Shown here piece after piece: positions 13,142-19,439 of a DNA stretch of 19,439 bases. The notes below the pieces were generated by a model, which was given only the letters and a program-made list of their open reading frames with translations, was not told the origin of the DNA and did no database searches. Position numbers and translations under genes: made by a program. The DNA comes from Planctomycetota bacterium (GTDB lineage: Bacteria; Planctomycetota; Phycisphaerae; Tepidisphaerales; Tepidisphaeraceae), in assembly GCA_023417885.1 (NCBI GenBank), contig JAEZED010000171.1, positions 1 to 19,439 on the forward strand, in the 5' to 3' direction. Numbering within the stretch: the first letter of the stretch is position 1; every line of letters starts with the position of its first letter.

Positions 13142-15277
13142 TCACCGGGCCGCCGCCTCCTCTTCCCGGGCCACCGAGCGCGCCGCCTCGACCATCGGCG
13201 GAAGCGGCACGCGCATTGCCGCCGCCAGCGCACGCAGCGTCTCGTGCTCCGCCGGGCAGATGCGCCCGTCCGAAGCCACGCAGTAGGCCGCCGCATCCAG
13301 CACGCGCCGCAGCACGGCAGGCGAGGCGGTCGAAAGCTCCTCCAGCGCCGCGTCGAAAGCCAGCGGCGTCGGCGGCGCGAAGGGCGGCTCGAGCCGACGC
13401 AGCTTGAGCCGGCTGATCCCGACCTGGTAAGCCGTCGCCGGGTCGTCGCACAGCGTCGCCAGGCCCGCCAGCACCACCGCCACCGGCGCGCGGATCGCGG
13501 CGACCGAGTAGACCGGCCGACGCCGCACCTCCCGCGGCAGCAGGTGATGCTCCACGACCCGGACGTAGCACAACTCGCGAAGCGACAGGGAATCGTCCGC
13601 CTGCACCGCGGCGCGCAGCGCCTCGACCAGCCGGCGCCGCGCCGACTCGTCCAGCGGCTCCAGCGCCGGCAGCGCGATGTCCAGCAGCGGCAGGCGATGC
13701 TCGTCACGCAGCGCCGAAAGTTCCCCGCGCAGCGCATCGGCCCGGGCGGCGATGCCGATCTCCACCTCGCCCGCCGCCTCCAGTTGCCGGCGCCGCGCCC
13801 CCTCGTCGACCGCCGGCGCCAGCCCCAGGACGATCGCCTCGGCCCCCGCCGGATCGTGCGCCGCCTCCCGCAGCGCTTCGGGCAGATCCTCGAGAACCTC
13901 CTGCGCCGCCGCGAGACCGGCGGCGCTGAGCGACCCGGCGGCAGCCACGACATCTGCCGCGAACAGCGTGCGCGCCTGCCGCAGCGCCATCGTCTCCCGG
14001 CGCTTCTCGGCAAGCTCGCGCCGCACGCGCTCCTGCGTCGCCACCAGCCGCCGCGCCACCTCTGCATCGAACACGATGATCTCCGGGAACGTCCCGTCGA
14101 AATCCGGCTCCATCCGACGGATCCGCTCGGCCAGCGGCGGGTGCGTATCCAGCAGTGTGTAGCCCGGGGCGGCAATGCACATGTGCGCGATCTCCACGCC
14201 GTGCTGGCTCCGCAGGCGCCCGCCTCGCCTCAGGCCGCCGATCTTCTTCAATGCCGACGCAAGGGCCGCGGGATTGCGCGTGAACTGCACCGCCGAGGCG
14301 TCGGCCAGGTATTCTCTCTGCCTGTTGGTCGCCGCCTGGATCACGCGCCCGACCGCAAGCCCGATCCCGCCGATCACCGCGAGCGACGCGGCGCAGAGCA
14401 TGACACCCAGCGGCACCGGGTGAACCGCCAGCCCCAGCAGCGAGCCCGGCTTCTCGTCATCCTCCGCCGCGGCGGCGGCGGCGTTGATCAGCCCGCTGCC
14501 GATCATCCCGATGCTGGCGATCCCGAAGACGACCGCGATCATCCGCTGGTTCAGCCGCGCGTCGCCGTGCAGCAGGTGGCTGAACTCGTGCGCGACGACC
14601 GCCTGGAGCTCCTCGCGCGTCAGGTGGCGCAGCGCGCCGGCAGTGACTGCGATCGCCGCCTCCTCGGGCGTCGTGCCGGCCGCGAAGGCGTTGATGCCCC
14701 GTTCCTCCGGAAGCACGAACACGCGCGGCACGCTGTACCCGCTGGCAATGGCCATCTCCTCCACCACGTTGATCAGTTCCCGCTCGCTCAGCCCCTCCTT
14801 CGGCTCCAGGTCGAACCCTGCCGGCCGCCCGCCGACCAGCTCGGCAACCGACGATCCTCGCCCGCGGAGCTCGAGCGACTTGGTCAGCGCGGCCAGTCCC
14901 ATCACGCCCAGCGCGATGCCGCCGCTGATGAACCAGAGCTTCGGCCACCACCATGTCCATTCCCACGGCTCCGGCACCTCCGGGAGCGATCGCTGGCTCA
15001 ATCGAAGCATGTGCAGCACGTCATCGCTCGCTCCCTCGCGCTGGGCTTCGGCCAGTGCCTCGCTGGTGATGTTGTTCATGTACTCCGCCCGACCCCGCGC
15101 CTCCCGCGCGTCGTCGATCGTCTGCTCGCGGAAGCGAATCGCTGCGATGTTGCCGACGATGAGCGCCAGTAGCACGACGCCGCATGCGGTGGCCCCCACG
15201 GCGGCCAGGAAGAGCGGCGCCAGCAGCTTCGTGCGGCGTCGAGCCTCGGATTGGCGTTCGAAGAAATCAGTCCCCAT
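13142..15277 (-). CDS. Membrane M48-family zinc metallopeptidase with TerB-like tail (711 aa)
   Basis: Integral-membrane protease of the M48 (Ste24/HtpX-like) family. It opens MGTDFFERQSEARRRTK with a membrane segment (about 18-43); a second lies at about 115-132. The catalytic core has VVAHEFSHLLHGDA (227-240), with H230 and H234 as zinc ligands and E231 as base, and REYLADASAV (321-330), where E322 is the third ligand. Two further hydrophobic segments (about 246-266 and 284-312) lie between them. The 300-residue C-terminal half is Ala/Arg/Glu-rich and helical. It ends in a TerB-like stretch (about 660-700, YCVASDGRICPAEHETL), so it is much longer than HtpX (about 290 aa). GAGG lies 4 nt before the ATG, and the upstream M60 gene ends only 6 nt away, so the two are almost certainly co-transcribed and perhaps translationally coupled. 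Confidence 0.88.
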   Translation of the reverse strand: MGTDFFERQSEARRRTKLLAPLFLAAVGATACGVVLLALIVGNIAAIRFREQTIDDAREARGRAEYMNNITSEALAEAQREGASDDVLHMLRLSQRSLPEVPEPWEWTWWWPKLWFISGGIALGVMGLAALTKSLELRGRGSSVAELVGGRPAGFDLEPKEGLSERELINVVEEMAIASGYSVPRVFVLPEERGINAFAAGTTPEEAAIAVTAGALRHLTREELQAVVAHEFSHLLHGDARLNQRMIAVVFGIASIGMIGSGLINAAAAAAEDDEKPGSLLGLAVHPVPLGVMLCAASLAVIGGIGLAVGRVIQAATNRQREYLADASAVQFTRNPAALASALKKIGGLRRGGRLRSQHGVEIAHMCIAAPGYTLLDTHPPLAERIRRMEPDFDGTFPEIIVFDAEVARRLVATQERVRRELAEKRRETMALRQARTLFAADVVAAAGSLSAAGLAAAQEVLEDLPEALREAAHDPAGAEAIVLGLAPAVDEGARRRQLEAAGEVEIGIAARADALRGELSALRDEHRLPLLDIALPALEPLDESARRRLVEALRAAVQADDSLSLRELCYVRVVEHHLLPREVRRRPVYSVAAIRAPVAVVLAGLATLCDDPATAYQVGISRLKLRRLEPPFAPPTPLAFDAALEELSTASPAVLRRVLDAAAYCVASDGRICPAEHETLRALAAAMRVPLPPMVEAARSVAREEEAAAR

Positions 15278-15283
15278 GGTGCC

Positions 15284-17566
15284 TCACTTCCCGGGCCAGT
15301 CCTCGGGCATCCACGCGGGCAGCCCCGCCAGCTCCCTGCGCGTCTCCTCGCTCACCGGAATGCCCCACGCCATGTAGAACGGAACGAGATTGTGCCCGAC
15401 GCGGCGGCTGAAGCGGGTGACCCACTGATCCCATCGCGCCTGGTCGTCGGCAGGCCGCTGGTCATCCGGCAGATCGCGATACTCCGCGAAGACGTCGATG
15501 TACGCCTCCCAGCCAAATGCCTCCTGGAGCTGCACGTAGCTGATGAGGGCGAGGAAGGGATCCTGCTTCCAGACTTCGAAAGGGGCCCCTGCCGAGAGAT
15601 ACTCGTGGATCCGCCGCGCCCGCTCCTCGCCGAAGAGGGCGTCGTTCGGGCGCTTGTTCGCCGTCACCTTCTCGTAGCAGTAGAGGGTGAAGACGTTGTT
15701 GGTGACCTCGCCGGTGCCCGAAGGCGTCCAGTCGCGCACCTGGTGATTGTGCCCGATCTCGTGGAAGAGGCCCCAGTTCCCCTCGGTCGCGAGGTGACGC
15801 GCGTCGGCCATCTTCGGGGCCGCGTCCAGGTGCGTCATGATCGGGTACCCCGCGTGCATGTACCCGTTGCTGATCTGCACGTCCGCGACGAATCGCTCCG
15901 GCCGGCGGCGCTCCGAGGGAATGCCGGCAAGCTCCGCACACGCATGGGCGACCGCCTTCCAGGCAGCGGTCACTTCCGACGGTGCGCCGAGACCGCGCAC
16001 GTGCTCGCTAGGAATGGTCACGATGACGGGCCCCGAATCGATCTCCGCCCACGGCGCAGGATGATTGCGGATCGTCTCCCGCCACTCGGCGTCGCTGGTC
16101 TTACCGGCGACATATCGCGGCATCTGCCAGAAGCGTCCGCGGATGTCGATCTGCACGGGCTGGTCCATGACGGCGGATTCGGGCACGACGATGTAGAGCG
16201 GGCCTCCGAACGGGCTGGCGATGCGGGTGTCTTCACCGCCCAGCGGCAGCTCCACGGAAATCTGCGGCGCGCGTTGCCACTCGTCGTGGTGCCACAGGCT
16301 GTCGGAGTGGGCTCCGATCCTCACCCTTAACCCCGCTGGTGCGCCGGCGGGAGCGCGAACGTGCACCAGTTCGCCCGGCGGCACGTACAGACCGGTGGAC
16401 TGCCATCCGAATTTCCCCGTTTCCAGCTCAAAATCGAGCTGCAGGGGCGTCGGAGAAATTTTCGCAACGCCGGGAAAACTCGCGGCGGACTGGTGCGCGC
16501 GCACGCGCTGCGGCGGAAGGGCGGCGATCTCGTCCATCTCCACAGAGAGCAGGACGCGTCCCAGGAGGCCGCGGATGTCGTCGCTGCCCAGCGGCCTGCC
16601 GGGCGCCGGAATCGGTGCTTCGTCGAAACGCTTCTCATAAAGCCTGCGCAGCGGGCGGACGTGCCGATCGAGCCACTCATCTCGCGGCGGCAGGGAGCGG
16701 ACAGCGCGGACCAGTGTCGCCGAGGCAAGTTTGACCCCGGGGTCGATCGCCGGTGTCTCCTGCTTCTTCACCGGCTCCGGAGCCTGCACGAGCTTGGCGA
16801 GATGCGCCGCGGCGGCGGGGGCGTTCACCAGCTCGTGGTCGGCCCGCGCAGCGCGGTAGCCGTCGCCGTCGGTCGTCCGCGCGACTTCGCCGCCGAAGAC
16901 GATGCCCATCGGGATGAGTAGCTTGTTGCCGGGATAGTCATTCCGCAGGGAACGCTCCGGGTTGAGCTGCTGCCAGCCCCAGCCCAACCCGGCCACCACC
17001 AGGCCGCCGCCGTTGCGCACGTGGGCGCGCAGCCGCAGCATCTCTTCGTCGCGGAGGTGGTGCGCATCGAGCACGATCACGTCGGGCCGGACCCGACCCG
17101 CGGGATCGACGACTTCGAAGCGCTCGCCGCCGCGGCTGGCAAGCAGCTCCGCGACGGCGCGCGGGGCCACGACGCGCAGCGGCCTGTTGCGTACGTCGCC
17201 GCCGGCCCAGGTGACGGCATTGAGCATGAGGCGTCCGGTGTCGGCGATGCCCAGCGCCTCCGCGCCGAGATAGCCGCCATGGGCGAACGCGACGACGCGG
17301 CCGCGCCCGGAGCGCGTCGCCCCCACGACGGCGGCGGGGGCGCCGGCGACATCCCCCGTTGCCACGATGAACGCCTCCTCGCCGACGAGCGAGAGATCCC
17401 CCGGCGCTCCCGGCGCCGCGATGCGCACGACACCGTCGAGCAGCAGGTCGCGGTCCTCGTCCGCTCCAGCGGCTGCGGCCCGCCCAACAGGAGCCAGCAG
17501 GGCGATTGCAAGGGCGAGGACGAACAAGGCGGCGCCAGCGCCGTGAGTGCGACATACAGCGTGCAT
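15284..17566 (-). CDS. Secreted M60/TCAF-like zinc metallopeptidase (760 aa)
   Basis: The N-terminal signal peptide (MHAVCRTHGAGAALFVLALAIA...GRAAAAG) indicates export. The N-terminal part carries SGRGRVVAFAHGGYLG (about 86-101) and AGLGWGWQQLNPERS (about 192-206), then PGNKLLIPMGIVFGG, segments typical of the TCAF (TRPM8 channel-associated factor) N-terminal domain. The C-terminal part is the M60 (enhancin-like) peptidase: HEIGHNHQ (H602, E603, H606) and E620 in GTGEV satisfy the family rule HEXXH-X(8-28)-E. Members often cleave mucin-like glycoproteins, but the substrate here is unknown. An upstream in-frame ATG at 17653 would put 29 extra residues before the signal peptide, so I chose 17566. 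The gene sits between accC (135 nt) and the M48 peptidase gene (6 nt). Confidence 0.88.
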   Translation of the reverse strand: MHAVCRTHGAGAALFVLALAIALLAPVGRAAAAGADEDRDLLLDGVVRIAAPGAPGDLSLVGEEAFIVATGDVAGAPAAVVGATRSGRGRVVAFAHGGYLGAEALGIADTGRLMLNAVTWAGGDVRNRPLRVVAPRAVAELLASRGGERFEVVDPAGRVRPDVIVLDAHHLRDEEMLRLRAHVRNGGGLVVAGLGWGWQQLNPERSLRNDYPGNKLLIPMGIVFGGEVARTTDGDGYRAARADHELVNAPAAAAHLAKLVQAPEPVKKQETPAIDPGVKLASATLVRAVRSLPPRDEWLDRHVRPLRRLYEKRFDEAPIPAPGRPLGSDDIRGLLGRVLLSVEMDEIAALPPQRVRAHQSAASFPGVAKISPTPLQLDFELETGKFGWQSTGLYVPPGELVHVRAPAGAPAGLRVRIGAHSDSLWHHDEWQRAPQISVELPLGGEDTRIASPFGGPLYIVVPESAVMDQPVQIDIRGRFWQMPRYVAGKTSDAEWRETIRNHPAPWAEIDSGPVIVTIPSEHVRGLGAPSEVTAAWKAVAHACAELAGIPSERRRPERFVADVQISNGYMHAGYPIMTHLDAAPKMADARHLATEGNWGLFHEIGHNHQVRDWTPSGTGEVTNNVFTLYCYEKVTANKRPNDALFGEERARRIHEYLSAGAPFEVWKQDPFLALISYVQLQEAFGWEAYIDVFAEYRDLPDDQRPADDQARWDQWVTRFSRRVGHNLVPFYMAWGIPVSEETRRELAGLPAWMPEDWPGK

Positions 17567-17701
17567 CGCTACAGCATCCGGACTGCGCCGCGAATGTCCA
17601 GAGCGCGATGCCGGCGTGCCCGACGGGCGGGGCAGTGCCCCGAGAAGGGGCATGAGCAGGAGGCACGCACCGATTCCGCCAGCGGCGGCAGTGGGCGGAG
17701 G

Positions 17702-19048
17702 TTAGCGTCCCAGCATTACCCGTTCGACGAAGCCGGTGTCGACCCGGCCTTCGTTGAACTCGCGGTTGTTCATGATCTGGAGCTGGAGGGGGATCGTCGT
17801 GGCGATCGGCCCGACGCGGAACTCCGACAGCGCCCGCCGCATGGTGGCAATCGCCTCGGCGCGCGTCGGCCGGTGGATGATCAGCTTACCGATCATCGAG
17901 TCATAGTTCGGCGGGATCCGGTAGCCGGCGTGTGCGTGGGTATCGAGGCGCACGCCGGGGCCGCCGGGGGGGATGAAGGTCTCGATCAGCCCGGGCTGGG
18001 GCTGGAAGTTGCGCGACGGATCCTCGGCATTGATGCGCACCTCGATGGCGTGGCCGATCTGCGGCACGTCCCGCTGCCCGAAGGGGAGCCTCTCGCCCGC
18101 GGCGACGCGTAGCTGGGTCTGGATCAGGTCGACGCCCGTCACCTGCTCGGTGACCGGGTGCTCCACCTGGATGCGCGCGTTGACCTCCAGCAGATAGAAG
18201 TTCTCATGCTGGTCGACGAGGAACTCCACCGTGCCCGCGTTGGAGTAGTTGGCGGCCTTGATCAGCCGGACGGCGGAGGCGCACATCGCCTCGCGCGTCT
18301 TCTGGCTGATGGCGGGGGAGGGGGACTCCTCGACGAGCTTCTGGTGGCGCCGCTGCATTGAGCAGTCGCGCTCCCAGAGGTGAACGGCGTTGCCGTGCTG
18401 GTCGGCGATGACCTGCACCTCAACGTGCCGGCCGAACTCGACGAACTTTTCGATGTACACCGTGCCGTTCTTGAAGGCGGCCTCGGCCTCCACCTTGGCC
18501 TGCCGCAGGCCCGCCCGCAGCGTCGCCTCGTTGTGGGCGACGCGCATGCCGCGCCCGCCCCCGCCCGCGGCCGCCTTGATGATCACCGGGTAGCCGATCT
18601 TCGCGCACAGCTCGACCGCCTCCGACTCCGTCTCGATCTCCCCGTCGCTTCCCGGCACCGTCGGCACGCTGGCGCGCCGGGCCAGTTGCTTGCACTGCAC
18701 CTTGTCCCCCACGGCCAGCATCGCTTCGGGGCTGGGGCCGATGAACTCAATCTTGCAGGAGCGCACCACCTCGTTGAAGTGGGCGTTCTCGGCAAGGAAG
18801 CCGTAGCCGGGGTGGATTGCGTCGACGTCGCAGATCTCGGCGGCCGAGATGATGCGCGGGATGTTCAGGTAACTGTCGGCGGCAGGACCCTTGCCGATGC
18901 AGACGGCCTGGTCGGCGAGGTCGAGGTAGCTGGCGTCACGGTCCGCCTCGGAGTAGACGACAACGGTCTGCACGCCCATCTCGCGGCAGGCGCGGATGAT
19001 GCGCAGCGCGATTTCCCCGCGGTTGGCGATGAGGATTCGATTGAACAT
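17702..19048 (-). CDS. accC: Acetyl-CoA carboxylase, biotin carboxylase subunit
   Basis: ATP-dependent carboxylation of biotin on AccB, the first half of malonyl-CoA formation for fatty-acid synthesis. The 448 aa equal the E. coli length. Motifs are ILIANRGEIALRIIRA (5-20), HPGYGFLAEN (79-88), the ATP-grasp glycine loop AAGGGGRGMR (160-169) with K116 and K158, ERDCSMQRRHQK (226-237), and EVNARIQVEHPVTE (288-301). The key E288, N290 and R292 keep the numbering of the E. coli enzyme. The C-terminal domain has YDSMIGKLIIH. It lies 100 nt after accB on the same strand, the usual accBC pair. No Shine-Dalgarno site precedes the ATG at 19048; GATATC ends 9 nt upstream. Confidence 0.97.
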   Translation of the reverse strand: MFNRILIANRGEIALRIIRACREMGVQTVVVYSEADRDASYLDLADQAVCIGKGPAADSYLNIPRIISAAEICDVDAIHPGYGFLAENAHFNEVVRSCKIEFIGPSPEAMLAVGDKVQCKQLARRASVPTVPGSDGEIETESEAVELCAKIGYPVIIKAAAGGGGRGMRVAHNEATLRAGLRQAKVEAEAAFKNGTVYIEKFVEFGRHVEVQVIADQHGNAVHLWERDCSMQRRHQKLVEESPSPAISQKTREAMCASAVRLIKAANYSNAGTVEFLVDQHENFYLLEVNARIQVEHPVTEQVTGVDLIQTQLRVAAGERLPFGQRDVPQIGHAIEVRINAEDPSRNFQPQPGLIETFIPPGGPGVRLDTHAHAGYRIPPNYDSMIGKLIIHRPTRAEAIATMRRALSEFRVGPIATTIPLQLQIMNNREFNEGRVDTGFVERVMLGR

Positions 19049-19148
19049 GGTTACGTCGATATCGCGGGGGCAGGCGGCGTGGCTGGCAGGAAGAGCCGGG
19101 CATCCGCCTGAGGTCTGCCGCCGGGCGAGTTCCGTCGCCGGAGTTCGG

Positions 19149-19439
19149 TCAGGCCGGCCTCACGAGGAAGAGCACCTGGCCGTACTCGACGGCCTGGCCG
19201 TTCTCGGCGAGGATCTTCTCTATGGTGCCGCTGGTCTCGGCCTTGATGTTGTTGAAGACCTTCATCGCCTCGATGATGCAGACGTCGGTGTCCTCGTCGA
19301 CTCGGGAGCCGACGGAGACGAACGGCTTGGCGTCGGGGCTGGAAGCGGAGTAGAAGGTGCCGACCATGGGAGACTTGATCGGGACCAGGCCGGCGTCGGA
19401 ATCGGCGGCGGACGCGGAGGTACCGCCGGAGGAGGACGC
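19149..19439 (-). CDS. accB: Biotin carboxyl carrier protein of acetyl-CoA carboxylase (partial, 5' end off window)
   Basis: The frame is open to the right edge, so only about 96 C-terminal residues are seen. They comprise the end of an Ala/Ser/Gly-rich linker (ASSSGGTSASAADSDAG), then the biotinyl domain: VPIKSPMVGTFYSASSPDA, the biotinylated lysine in CIIEAMKVFNNIKAE, SGTIEKILAENGQAVEYGQ and the closing LFLVRPA. The thumb-type segment SPDAKPFVSVGS before the EAMK hairpin is typical of AccB rather than lipoyl proteins. The lysine carries biotin and shuttles carboxyl groups between AccC and the AccA/D transferase. The ATG inside SPMVGTF is not a real start. Pairs with accC downstream. Confidence 0.95.
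   Translation of the reverse strand, partial: ASSSGGTSASAADSDAGLVPIKSPMVGTFYSASSPDAKPFVSVGSRVDEDTDVCIIEAMKVFNNIKAETSGTIEKILAENGQAVEYGQVLFLVRPA

Noticed and set aside
13093..14175. Possible 360-residue N-terminal extension of the phosphofructokinase
   Set aside because: The extension is an Arg/Trp/Ser-rich shadow of the M48 gene. AAGGAG 8 nt before the ATG at 13092 and the family N-terminus fix the true start.
14467..14486. GCG/GCC repeat as a possible functional microsatellite
   Set aside because: It simply encodes a short Ala run (AAAAAA) in the M48 protein and is expected at this base composition.
12854..15172. A 772-codon plus-strand open frame opposite the M48 gene, and a similar 480-codon frame opposite the phosphofructokinase gene
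   Set aside because: Low-complexity Arg/His/Pro-rich translations without motifs; the minus strand encodes recognisable enzymes with ribosome-binding sites.
13142..15277. HtpX assignment for the M48 peptidase
   Set aside because: It is more than twice HtpX length, has a different N-terminus and a long TerB-like C-terminal half; only the M48 family assignment is safe.
18376..19111. Plus-strand open frame of about 240 codons opposite accC
   Set aside because: Shadow of the highly conserved accC; no independent start signal or motif.

Overview
The window is a 19.4 kb stretch of very GC-rich (by eye about two-thirds G+C), gene-dense bacterial chromosome. It shows no mobile elements, rRNA, tRNA or CRISPR arrays. 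Gene content and protein style point to Planctomycetota, most plausibly the Phycisphaerae side. The clues are a PilM with an attached membrane/periplasmic half, a TCAF-like M60 peptidase, a pyrophosphate-type phosphofructokinase, and Pro/Gly/Asp/Glu-rich linkers in envelope proteins. The taxonomic call is an inference, not a match I could run.

Left block (74-5526, minus strand): three co-directional genes for a type IV pilus-type inner-membrane alignment complex. The first is a PilM actin-like ATPase continuous with a PilN-like transmembrane and periplasmic part. Two large bitopic membrane proteins follow, one PilO-like and one of unknown family. A terminator-like hairpin with a U-tract lies 40 nt before the pilM start codon, inside a 370 bp divergent intergenic region.

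Middle block (5897-11809): dtd (D-aminoacyl-tRNA deacylase) on plus; a GT-B-like glycosyltransferase on minus, tail-to-tail with dtd; the plus-strand histidine cluster hisD-hisC-hisB; a minus-strand polytopic membrane protein resembling Mpv17/PMP22; and a divergent plus-strand small lipoprotein with a C-terminal membrane helix and a run of seven Asp. Four plus-strand starts in this block (dtd, hisD, hisC, the lipoprotein) have no Shine-Dalgarno sequence. Each has a -10-like hexamer ending 6-8 nt before the start codon, the signature expected of leaderless mRNAs.

Right block (19439-11878, minus strand): a run of five co-directional genes. accB (biotin carboxyl carrier protein, cut by the window edge) and accC (biotin carboxylase) begin fatty-acid synthesis. 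They are followed by a secreted M60/TCAF-like metallopeptidase, a membrane M48 metallopeptidase with a TerB-like tail (only 6 nt between the two peptidase genes), and a PPi-type 6-phosphofructokinase with a strong ribosome-binding site. Most genes are housekeeping. The most unusual parts are the fused PilM-PilN with its two companions, the leaderless-promoter pattern, the divergent DTD motif and the bacterial Mpv17-like protein.
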